64,000 nucleotides of DNA from Streptomyces rishiriensis. GTDB taxonomy: Bacteria; Actinomycetota; Actinomycetes; Streptomycetales; Streptomycetaceae. The notes beneath the pieces are model-generated. The model saw only the letters and a list, made by a program, of their open reading frames with translations, had not been told where the DNA came from and ran no database searches. Position 1 is the stretch's first letter. Each line of letters opens with the position of its first letter. This document shows, one piece after another, positions 16,673 to 24,411 of the stretch. The stretch lies in contig NZ_BEWA01000019.1 of the NCBI RefSeq assembly GCF_003112535.1, positions 203,580 to 267,579 of the forward strand, given 5' to 3'. The translations under genes were made by a program, and so were the position numbers.

Positions 16673-18211
16673 TCAGGACGAGCCCGCGCTGGAGCGTCCG
16701 AAGAACTCGATCTCGGCTATGGACACCTGCTTGCTCCCGGACACCGAGTACGAGGACTCGATCGTGAAGCGGACCTTCGTCACCTCGCCGACGCGGAAGG
16801 CGCGCCGCTGGCCGCCCGCGCTCTGGTCGAGGGTGAGTTCGCGGGTCGTCGTCGTGCCGTCCTTCAGGGTGATCGTCGCCTTGAGGCGGTGCGGGAGCGC
16901 CGATTCGCTGAGCTGGTCGGGACGGGTCGAGGTGCCCGAGGTGATGATCACGTCCAGCAGGCGGGTGGGCTCGTCGAAACGCGCCTCGATCCACTCGCCC
17001 TCGCCCGACTGCGAGACGCCCGGACCCCACCAGGTGTTGTTGATCTTGTCGAAGGCCAGCTCCGGCTTGTGCCCGGGGTAGGACCGCGACGCCGCGACCG
17101 AGTCCGGAGGCACCGGGGCGCGCTGGGAGAAGTGGTCGCGGGTGGCCTGGACCGCGGCGGGCGTGTTCACCCCGGCGACGATCAGCAGGGTGAGGACGAC
17201 GGCCGCCAGCACCCAGGTCACGATGCGGTCGAACGTACGGCGCAGACGCGGGCGGTCGCCGGCCCAGGGGGTCTCGCCGTTGCGGTTGAACAGGCGGCGC
17301 CACCAGGGGAGGCGGACGGAGGAGCGGTCCTCCAGGGTCATCGGCATCGCGCAGCGCACGCAGAAGTGCCGGTCGGGGTTGTTGGGGGTGGCGCACCACG
17401 GGCAGGCGACGCCGTGCTGCTCGCCCTGGACCGGACCGGGGGCGCGGACCTGCGGCCGGTCCGCGACGGGCCGGCCCGGCAGGACCGGGGCGACGGACGG
17501 AGGCGCGGCGGGGCGCGGTTCCGCGTCCGCGACGGGGACGAGCAGGGAGCGCGCCCGCGCGGCCATCGTGTCGCCCAGGGCGGGCGGGGGCGCGGGTGTG
17601 GGATCGGGCTGCGCGGGGCCGGTGGGCGTCGCCGCCGGGACGGGCGCGGTGGGCGCGGTCGCGTCGGGCGCGGGGGCGGATACGGCCGACGGGGCGGGGG
17701 AGGCGGAGGGCGTGGCAGCGGGGCCCGGGCCGGGAGCCGGGGCGCCGTCCGCCGCGGCCGTCGCCGCGTCCTCCGGCGGGACGGGCGGGAGAGGGTTCTC
17801 CGCGGTGTCCTCGTTGGCGGAGGCGTCGGAGGCGTCGGAGGCGTCGGCAGCATGGGTGGCGTCGGCAGCGTCGGTGGCGTGGCGGGCGTCGCCGGTGCGG
17901 CGGTCGTCGGGCTGCTGCCCGCCGTCGGGGCTCTCGCGGACGTCCGTCGTGGCCCGGGACGGGTCGTGCGCGGCTTCCCCGGACCGGCGCCCGGCGCCGC
18001 CGGCCGGGCCGGCCGCCGTGCCCGGGTCGGCGCCGGGCGTCGTGCTCGCGGCGGCTCCCGCGCCCGGGGCCGTGCCGCTCCCCGCGCCGGTTCCGGCGCC
18101 GGCGTGGGCCGGGGTCCGTTCGGTCCAGCCGAGCACGGCCCCGCACGCGTCGCAGAACGACTGGCCGGGCTCGGCCCGCGTTCCGCACTCCGCGCAGTTC
18201 TGGGTGGTCAT
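16673..18211 (-). CDS. CIS-linked zinc-ribbon membrane protein with glycan-binding tail
   Basis: A 512-aa single-pass membrane protein, last gene of the contractile injection operon. Residues 5-25 form a zinc ribbon (CAEC...CDAC); 30-250 are a disordered Ala/Pro/Thr-rich linker; a second zinc ribbon (CPWC...CVRC) lies near 270; one membrane helix sits at about 333-355; the outer part (about 375-505) is a discoidin-like NADase-type glycan-binding domain (SRSYPGHKPELAFDKINNTWWG). It starts by ATGA overlap with the gpI gene, so it is translated with the baseplate. It is a good candidate for the factor that docks the cytoplasmic CIS at the membrane; a membrane adaptor is known in Streptomyces CIS, but I cannot confirm identity. 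Confidence 0.82.
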   Translation of the reverse strand: MTTQNCAECGTRAEPGQSFCDACGAVLGWTERTPAHAGAGTGAGSGTAPGAGAAASTTPGADPGTAAGPAGGAGRRSGEAAHDPSRATTDVRESPDGGQQPDDRRTGDARHATDAADATHAADASDASDASANEDTAENPLPPVPPEDAATAAADGAPAPGPGPAATPSASPAPSAVSAPAPDATAPTAPVPAATPTGPAQPDPTPAPPPALGDTMAARARSLLVPVADAEPRPAAPPSVAPVLPGRPVADRPQVRAPGPVQGEQHGVACPWCATPNNPDRHFCVRCAMPMTLEDRSSVRLPWWRRLFNRNGETPWAGDRPRLRRTFDRIVTWVLAAVVLTLLIVAGVNTPAAVQATRDHFSQRAPVPPDSVAASRSYPGHKPELAFDKINNTWWGPGVSQSGEGEWIEARFDEPTRLLDVIITSGTSTRPDQLSESALPHRLKATITLKDGTTTTRELTLDQSAGGQRRAFRVGEVTKVRFTIESSYSVSGSKQVSIAEIEFFGRSSAGSS

Positions 18212-18765
18212 CTCTCCGGGGTCCTTTCGGCTGCGGTCACCTTGACCGAGTACGGCATGTGGGCGGGGCGGGCGGCGGCCACCAGGGCGTCCAGACGGTG
18301 CTCGTCCGCCGGGCCGGGGTCGGGCAGACGGAGCGTGACGTGCAGGTGGGGCCGCCGTTCGCCGGGGAACGGGCCGAGCGGGCGGGCGCTCCAGTCGGAC
18401 CCGCCGCTCTCCTCGATCTCCGGCGCCACGCCGAACGCCAGGCGGACGGCCTCCGACAGGCCGAGGCGCGTGCCGCGCACCCGGTGCAGGTACGCCGCCG
18501 CCGCGACCGCGGCCCGCAGCCTGGCCTCCGGCTCCGTGCCGTCGGTCTCCGCGCCGACCCAGCCGGTCAGCCAGCGGGTGAAGTCGATCGGGGCGAGGGC
18601 CGGGTCGAAGTAGGCGGGGAGACAGTCCAGCGCGTTGAGGATGGGGGCCATGACCTCGTCCAGGCCCTCGACGAAGCGCTGCGCGAGATCGTCGTCCGCG
18701 AAGACGGCCGGCAGCATCGCGCCGATCGGGGTGGAGGAGCGCAGTCCGTCGACCGAGCCCCTCAC
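18208..18765 (-). CDS. cis12: CIS baseplate protein, phage gpI-like
   Basis: A 185-aa protein of the phage tail protein I (P2 gpI) family, the baseplate wedge component that in phages and extracellular CIS (Afp12-like) completes the wedge. The characteristic helical pattern LPAVFADDDLAQRFVEGLDEVMAPI followed by ALDCLPAYFDPALAP and RWLTGWVG is present. Its start overlaps the gpJ stop by four bases and its stop overlaps the next start by four (ATGA), so it is tightly coupled on both sides. The family identity is strong; the name follows the general CIS numbering. Confidence 0.88.
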   Translation of the reverse strand: MRGSVDGLRSSTPIGAMLPAVFADDDLAQRFVEGLDEVMAPILNALDCLPAYFDPALAPIDFTRWLTGWVGAETDGTEPEARLRAAVAAAAYLHRVRGTRLGLSEAVRLAFGVAPEIEESGGSDWSARPLGPFPGERRPHLHVTLRLPDPGPADEHRLDALVAAARPAHMPYSVKVTAAERTPER

Positions 18766-20720
18766 GCGCCGTCCCCGATCACGCGGACGCGGTGGTCGTA
18801 GGAGAAGACGAGCGCCGGGGCGGCCAGGTCGATGCGGTCGGTCGCCTCGCCGCGCTTGCCCGTCAGGGGGTCCGCGGCGTGCAGGGTGACCTGGTCCACC
18901 AGTTCCACGCCCGGGACGCGCTGCAGCACCGCGAAGACCTCGCCGGACTGCACCGGGCGGCCGAACGGCCAGCCCTTGCCGTCCGCTCCGCCGGTCAGCG
19001 GATCGAGGTGGCGGTAGAGCGCGTCATGGGCCTGCCGGCGGACGCGGTCGGTGTCGACGCCCCGGAAGGCGTGCACCGTCGCCACCACCGTGACGCCCTG
19101 GTAGAAGGGTGGCCCGACCGCCAGCCGCGTGCCGATCAGGCGGCGTTCGTCGAGGTGGCGGGTGATGCGGTCCAACAGGGAGTCGCCGGGGACCAGTTGC
19201 TCGAAGCGCAGCCGGCCGCCGGGGTCCGGGACCGCCTGTGGGACGACCAGGACCCGCACCGCGTACGAGCCGTGCTCGTCGGGCTCGCCCTCCAGACAGG
19301 TGATGCGGGCGGTCTCGGGGGCGGCGCGGCGCGCCAGCTCCTCGTAGTCGCGCAGGGTCACCGCCCGCTCCTGGGCGCGCAGGGTGATCGGCGCGCGGAG
19401 TTTCGCCTCCTCCACCGTCTCGCCGTCGACCCCGCCGCGCGCGGCCTCGCGGTTGACGACCTCCGACACGTACGGGACGGACGTGCGCAGCACCTGGACC
19501 GCGCCCCGGGCCACGTTGCCGGCCCGGCCGCCGCCGGTGCGGTAGCGGCGGGCCCGGATGACCGAGCCCTTGGGGGCGACCGCGCCGTACTGGCGCAGGC
19601 GGCCGTCGGGTTCGCGCACGGACGGGCCGAAGGCGATCTCGCCGGTGGCCGCGTCGAGGGTGATGTGGCGGTCGTCGGGGCCGGAGGCGGCGAAGTGCGG
19701 GACGACCTGCCAGTCCGTCCAGCCCTCGTGCTCGGCGGTCTGCAGCAGCAGGGGCGGGTCGTCGCCGACCACGGGGGCGTGGACCAGGGCGAGGCGCTGG
19801 CCGGGCAGCCCGGTGGACTCGCCGAGGGCCTCGTCGTGGACGGTCTCGGCGTGCACGGCCGGGGCGGTGCCGCCGACCGTGAAGACCTCGGCGGAACGCA
19901 CCGTCGGGGAGGTCGTGTAGAAGGGCTGGCCGGCGAGGGGCTCGGTGACACGGCAGCGCAGCCAGCCGGCCTCCTGGCCGCCCGAGCGGGACAGCACATG
20001 GCCACCGGGGACGTGCAGGACGACCTCGCCGGGGCGGTTGAGGCCGCCGGTGCCGTCGCGGTCCACCTCGCACTCCTGCCAGCCGTCCTCGGTCCAGGCC
20101 TCCCAGAGCAGCGGGGGCTGGCGGGGGTCGACGCCGACGCCGTCGACGCGGCTGTCCAGTTCCAGGACCACCGCGCAGTGCGGGACGGCCGCGCTCAGCC
20201 CGAACAGCATGCAGTCGCCGGGGCGCGGCGCCTCGGCGAAGCACAGCAGGTCCTTGCCCTCGGCGAGGTCGGCGGTCCGGTCGCTGACCGGCTCGCCCTG
20301 GTGCTGCACGACGAGGCGGCTCAACTGACACGGCACGACGACGAGTTCGCGTTCCGTGGCGAAGACGACCGCCTCCTCGCTCTCCGTGCGGACCGTCGCG
20401 ACCTCCGTGCCCACCGGGAGGAGCACCGGCTCCTCCTGGGGCGCCGACAGCCAGAACGTCACCTCAGTGCGGGCGGCCGACGGCGGGAAGAGCCGGATGC
20501 CGACCAGGTCGAGGAAGGCGAGGTGGTTCTTCTCGGGGACGCGGTTGAGGCGGTAGACGATCTGGTCGGCCATGTGGGCGACCGTCTCGACGAGCGTCAC
20601 GCCCGGGTCGGAGACGTTGTGGTCGGTCCACTCCGGCGCGCGCTGCTGGATGTAGCGCTTGGCGTCGTCGACGAACTGCTGGAAGCGGCGGTCGTCCAGG
20701 TTGGGTGAGGGCAGGGCCAT
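18762..20720 (-). CDS. cis11: CIS baseplate assembly protein, gpJ-like
   Basis: A 652-aa baseplate wedge protein of the gpJ family, larger than phage gpJ (about 300 aa) but typical for the long actinobacterial 'putative baseplate assembly protein' form. The N terminus (NLDDRRFQQFVDDAKRYI, DHNVSDPGVTLVETVAHMADQ) is diagnostic. A middle beta-rich insertion (about 150-360) separates it from the C-terminal J domain (LRDYEELARRAAPETARI, VVATVHAFRGVD). It should form the ring joining tube, spike and sheath. It is coupled to gp25 by a one-base TGATG overlap and to gpI by ATGA. Confidence 0.9.
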   Translation of the reverse strand: MALPSPNLDDRRFQQFVDDAKRYIQQRAPEWTDHNVSDPGVTLVETVAHMADQIVYRLNRVPEKNHLAFLDLVGIRLFPPSAARTEVTFWLSAPQEEPVLLPVGTEVATVRTESEEAVVFATERELVVVPCQLSRLVVQHQGEPVSDRTADLAEGKDLLCFAEAPRPGDCMLFGLSAAVPHCAVVLELDSRVDGVGVDPRQPPLLWEAWTEDGWQECEVDRDGTGGLNRPGEVVLHVPGGHVLSRSGGQEAGWLRCRVTEPLAGQPFYTTSPTVRSAEVFTVGGTAPAVHAETVHDEALGESTGLPGQRLALVHAPVVGDDPPLLLQTAEHEGWTDWQVVPHFAASGPDDRHITLDAATGEIAFGPSVREPDGRLRQYGAVAPKGSVIRARRYRTGGGRAGNVARGAVQVLRTSVPYVSEVVNREAARGGVDGETVEEAKLRAPITLRAQERAVTLRDYEELARRAAPETARITCLEGEPDEHGSYAVRVLVVPQAVPDPGGRLRFEQLVPGDSLLDRITRHLDERRLIGTRLAVGPPFYQGVTVVATVHAFRGVDTDRVRRQAHDALYRHLDPLTGGADGKGWPFGRPVQSGEVFAVLQRVPGVELVDQVTLHAADPLTGKRGEATDRIDLAAPALVFSYDHRVRVIGDGA

Positions 20721-21163
20721 CAGCGGTCGCTTTCGGAAGCCGTACCGGAGGAGCCGGGAAGGCCCGGCTCGTCGTGGGACGGAATGACGTAGAACGGGAA
20801 GACGAGACTGCGCGGGTTGTTGGTGCCGCGGATGGAGTAGCGGACGTCGATGAACAGCACGCCCTGTTCGGCGCCGGCGGTGACCTCGACGTCGTTGACC
20901 TCGATGCGCGGCTCCCAGCGGTCCAGGCTGGTGTACACCTCGTGCTGGATGCGTCCGGCCGTCGCCTCGTTGACCGGGGCGAAGACCAGGTCGTGGATGG
21001 CGCAGCCGTACTCCGGGCGCATGGGGCGCTCGCCCGGCGCGGTGGCGAGGATCAGCCGGATCGCCTCCTCGATCTCGCGCTCCCCGCTGACCAGGGCGAT
21101 GCCCCCGGTGGGCCCGATGCGCAGGGGGAACGCCCAGCCGGACCCGACGAACTGTTCGGCCAT
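20720..21163 (-). CDS. cis9: CIS baseplate wedge protein, gp25-like
   Basis: A 147-aa GPW/gp25 lysozyme-like fold protein, the baseplate component that nucleates sheath assembly. The signature EREIEEAIRLILATAPGERPMRPEYG, with its conserved EPR-type motif equivalent, and the following CAIHDLVFAPV strand are clear. The C terminus has a Gly/Ser-rich extension beyond the family core. It lies 46 bases after the spike gene and overlaps the gpJ start by one base. It has no enzymatic residues despite the lysozyme name of the family. Confidence 0.9.
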   Translation of the reverse strand: MAEQFVGSGWAFPLRIGPTGGIALVSGEREIEEAIRLILATAPGERPMRPEYGCAIHDLVFAPVNEATAGRIQHEVYTSLDRWEPRIEVNDVEVTAGAEQGVLFIDVRYSIRGTNNPRSLVFPFYVIPSHDEPGLPGSSGTASESDR

Positions 21164-21209
21164 CAGAGGGCCACCTGCCTTCTCCTTCTCCGGTACCGGT
21201 CGGCCGCCG

Positions 21210-23114
21210 TCACGGCAGCGGATACGGCTTGCTGTTGACCATGACGACGCCCTGCAACAGGAGCGTGGCGGCGCGGATGCCCACGTTGGCGGTCGCGTTG
21301 ACCTGGATGGTGCCGCCCGCGCTGACGGTCGCGGCGCCGCCCGCCTTCAGACTGAGCGCGCCCATCGCGTCCACGGAGACCACGCTGGTCAGCGACTTGA
21401 CGTTGACCATGCCGGTGCCGCGGATGTCGAGCAGCCCGCCGCTCTTGAGGGTGAGCTTGCGGCCCGCGCTGAGCGTGAGGTCGGTGCCCGCCTCGATGGA
21501 CACCGAGCGGCTGCCCCTGATGGTGACCGTGCCCTTGCTGTCCACGGTGATCTCGGTCTGCGCCCGGTCCAGGTTGACGACGAGCTTGTCGTCACCGCTG
21601 GTCAGCCGCACGCCCTGCTTGCCGCCGGTCCGCTGGCTGAGCAGGTCCAGCCGGTTGCCGTCCCGGTCGGACAGGGTGTGCCGGGAGGCCCGCTGGCGGG
21701 CCCCGTCGTGCAGCGGGACGTCCTTGACCGGGGTGGGCTTGTCCCTGCCGTTGTAGAGGCCGCCGATGACGTAGGGGTGGTCCAGCGCGCCCCGGTCGAA
21801 GGCGACCAGCACCTCGTCGCCGACGTCGAGCGGGAAGATCGAGCCGCCGCGCTGGCCGCCCCACTGCACCACGCGCGTCCAGTCGCTGACGTAGGCGTCG
21901 TCGAGCCACGGGAACTGGAGCTTGACGCGCCCCTGCCGGAGCGGGTCCCCCACGTCGGTGACCAGGGCGTTGGCGGTGCCGGGCAGGTTCAGGCCGTTCT
22001 GCGCGTTCCCGCCGCCGGAGGAGAGCCCGTACAGGGACCGCCACTGCCGTCCGCTGACGGTGACCCAGGCCTCGTAGTGCTTGCCGTCGCCGAAGACGTG
22101 CCGGACCGAGGTCGCGGTGTACTTGCCCTCGAACGGGTCGCCGACGTCGGCGAGGGTGACGGGCAGGCCGGGCCGCAGCTTCGGGGTGCCGCGCGCGACG
22201 ACCTCCAGCTCGGCGAAGGAGCCGGTGACGTCGTCGGCGAGGGCGTCGGCGGCGAACTTCACCTCCGACTGCCGGTCGTAGGGCGTCTGCGCGTCGACCA
22301 GCTTGGCCGGCCTGAACTTCGCGGCGGCCTCGCCGGGCGTGGTGCCGATGCTGATGCCCGGGTTGGTCTTCGCGGGCGCGGTGGCGGTGAGCTTCTTCTT
22401 CGTCGTCACGTCCCAGCCGCGCGCCTCGACGGTCCCGACCTGCTCGGCGGCGGTGACGGCGGCCCGCAGCCGCAGGATGTCGGTGCCGGCCTCCAGGACG
22501 AAGGGGCTCTTGTCACCCGGGGTGGAGGTCGGCGGCGCGCCGGACGCCGGATCGGGCCTGACGAACTGGAACTTGCCCCTGGCGTCCACCGACATGACCA
22601 TCTCGTTCTCGTCGGCCAGCCGGGCGAGGAAGTCCCAGTCGGTGACGTTGGCCTGGCTGATGAACTCGTAGACCGTCTTGGTGGACTGGATCCTCCCCAC
22701 CGGGACGCCGTCCTGGGAGGCCAGCTTCCGGGCGATGTCCGAGGCGCTCTGGTTGCGGTAGGCGGCCACCCGGCGCTGGCGCATCAGCCGGTGCCCGAAG
22801 TCGTAGCCGCGGATGACGGTGAAGGTGCCGGTGCCGTCGTAGTCGGCCTCCAGGCCGCAGACCTCGCCGGTGAGCAGCGGGTCCGAGGCGCCCTTGCCGT
22901 CGGCGATCGGCGTCAGGACGACGGGTGTGCCGAACTTGGCCTTCAGCTTGCCCAGGACCTGCCGGCCCGGGTCGCGGAAGGTCAGCCGGAACGCCGCCGG
23001 CACGCCGAGGCCCTGGTCGACCCAGCCGTCGACGAGGAGCGGCGCGATGTCGACCGGCAGGGGGCTGCCGCCGAGGGTCACCTGGATGACGCTGGAGAAC
23101 GCGGACTGGACCAC
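21210..23114 (-). CDS. cis8: CIS spike protein, VgrG-like
   Basis: A 634-aa VgrG/gp5-gp27-type spike. Residues 1-330 form the gp27-like hub (phage late control D region, NQSASDIARKLASQDGVPVG, WDFLARLADENEMVM). An OB-fold follows at about 385-480 (VTDVGDPLRQGRVKLQFPWL, VGDEVLVAFDRGALDHPYVIG), then a long C-terminal beta-helix of hydrophobic/Gly repeats ending KPYPLP. No PAAR gene is found nearby, so the helix end may itself be the tip. The GTG start shares its G with the TAG stop of the LysM gene, indicating translational coupling. Confidence 0.92.
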   Translation of the reverse strand: MVQSAFSSVIQVTLGGSPLPVDIAPLLVDGWVDQGLGVPAAFRLTFRDPGRQVLGKLKAKFGTPVVLTPIADGKGASDPLLTGEVCGLEADYDGTGTFTVIRGYDFGHRLMRQRRVAAYRNQSASDIARKLASQDGVPVGRIQSTKTVYEFISQANVTDWDFLARLADENEMVMSVDARGKFQFVRPDPASGAPPTSTPGDKSPFVLEAGTDILRLRAAVTAAEQVGTVEARGWDVTTKKKLTATAPAKTNPGISIGTTPGEAAAKFRPAKLVDAQTPYDRQSEVKFAADALADDVTGSFAELEVVARGTPKLRPGLPVTLADVGDPFEGKYTATSVRHVFGDGKHYEAWVTVSGRQWRSLYGLSSGGGNAQNGLNLPGTANALVTDVGDPLRQGRVKLQFPWLDDAYVSDWTRVVQWGGQRGGSIFPLDVGDEVLVAFDRGALDHPYVIGGLYNGRDKPTPVKDVPLHDGARQRASRHTLSDRDGNRLDLLSQRTGGKQGVRLTSGDDKLVVNLDRAQTEITVDSKGTVTIRGSRSVSIEAGTDLTLSAGRKLTLKSGGLLDIRGTGMVNVKSLTSVVSVDAMGALSLKAGGAATVSAGGTIQVNATANVGIRAATLLLQGVVMVNSKPYPLP

Positions 23115-23839
23115 TAGTGGCGCACCTCCTCGGCCGCGGGCAGCACGAGCTCGACGCCGGTCGGCAGCCGGGACGGGTCGTCGATGCCGTTGGCCTCCGC
23201 GATGGACCGCCACGCGGAGGCGTCGCCGTACTCGCGCCAGGCCAGGGACTGCAGCGAGTCGCCGGCGACGACCCGGTGCACACGCTGCGCGGTGAGCGCG
23301 CCCGAGGTCGGGTTCTGGCCCTTCGTCTTGCTGGGGATCTCGTGCAGGCGCACCTGGCAGGTCGCGCGGATCGGGACGCCGGTCGTGCCGAACAGCGAGT
23401 ACGTGACGTCGATGCTGCTGACGTAGGCGGTGAAGCGGGCCGTGGAGAACGAGCCCCACTGGAACACCACCCACGGCGGGGAGGGCTGCTTGGCGGCGAT
23501 GCTCTTGGCCGTGACCTCGCAGCATTCCAGCAGCGACTCCACCTTCTTCAGCACGGTGTTGCTGCCGGGCTGGTCGGAGGTGTCGAGGAAGATCTCGACG
23601 GTCATCTCGCGCGGCTCGGGCCCCATGAACTCGGGCACGGAGCCGTCGCGGACCGCCGCGGTCGGGGTGACCTTCCACTGGGCGCGGCGGCCCAGCTGCA
23701 GTTGCGACGGGTTGAAGTCGAACCCGAAGGACTTGATCAGTCCGCCGGGGGTGGTGCTGGTGCCGACCGGCGGTTCGTGGATCGCGAGGGTGGCACGGAC
23801 CAGGCTCTTGCCGGCGCCGCCTTTGCTTCCCTTGGCCAT
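23114..23839 (-). CDS. cis7: CIS hub adaptor with LysM domain
   Basis: A 241-aa protein with an N-terminal beta-rich tube-end domain (GGLIKSFGFDFNPSQLQLG) and a C-terminal LysM-like fold at about 187-235 (HRVVAGDSLQSLAWREYGD, ANGIDDPSRLPTGVELVLP). Afp7/Pvc7-type proteins connect the inner tube to the spike, like T4 gp53. The position just before the spike gene and the one-base stop/start overlap with it agree with that role. The LysM here is structural rather than a sign of peptidoglycan binding outside the cell, since no signal peptide exists. Confidence 0.88.
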   Translation of the reverse strand: MAKGSKGGAGKSLVRATLAIHEPPVGTSTTPGGLIKSFGFDFNPSQLQLGRRAQWKVTPTAAVRDGSVPEFMGPEPREMTVEIFLDTSDQPGSNTVLKKVESLLECCEVTAKSIAAKQPSPPWVVFQWGSFSTARFTAYVSSIDVTYSLFGTTGVPIRATCQVRLHEIPSKTKGQNPTSGALTAQRVHRVVAGDSLQSLAWREYGDASAWRSIAEANGIDDPSRLPTGVELVLPAAEEVRH

Positions 23840-23866
23840 GACGTCCTCGTCCTCTTGGGTGTTCTG

Positions 23867-24292
23867 CTAGTCGGTGAAGCCGTGGTGGGTGATCTCCAGG
23901 ACCTCCGTGGCCACGCCCGGGCTGTCCGGGTTCAGCGACGGCCCCTGCCAGCTGACCGGCAGCACGTCGATCAGGCCCCACCGGGCGACCTCCGAACCGT
24001 CCGCGCGCAGCGCCGCGATCTGGGCGGTCGGGCGGGTCACCCCGGTGGTGACCGAGGAGATCCACTTGGCGACCTTGGTGGTGTCCGGGGTGAGGGGGCG
24101 GGTCAGCCGGATCGTGGAGAACGTCACCCGCGAGGGCAGCTGCCAGACGAACCCGTTGTTGCCGCCCTCCTGACGGTGCTCGATCTCCACCTGGGACGAG
24201 AGCCCCTCGCACCCGTTGAAGAAGCCGAGGCTCTCGCCGTCGATGGTCAGGGTGAAGAAGACGGTGGAGCCCGGGTCGAGATCGGAGGGCAT
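23867..24292 (-). CDS. CIS second tube-type protein
   Basis: A 141-aa member of the phage tail tube (gp19/Hcp-like) group: MPSDLDPGSTVFFTLTIDG, FFNGCEGLSSQVEI, and the closing strand TEVLEITHHGFTD. In CIS numbering it corresponds to the tube initiator (Afp5-like, also called Cis1b in Streptomyces papers as I recall), which forms the first ring on the hub. It lies between the large disordered protein and the LysM adaptor, 27 bases upstream of the latter, which fits an initiator role. It is shorter on the N-terminal side than the main tube protein. Confidence 0.85.
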   Translation of the reverse strand: MPSDLDPGSTVFFTLTIDGESLGFFNGCEGLSSQVEIEHRQEGGNNGFVWQLPSRVTFSTIRLTRPLTPDTTKVAKWISSVTTGVTRPTAQIAALRADGSEVARWGLIDVLPVSWQGPSLNPDSPGVATEVLEITHHGFTD

Positions 24293-24411
24293 CGGGGCCT
24301 GGCCTTTCCGGGAGAAGCGGCGTCGGGGCGGGGGTGGGGGGGTTGGGGCTGGGGGTGTCGGACGGGCGTCGTGGGCGGTGGCGCGGGTCGGTGGCGCGCT
24401 GGGCGTCGGGA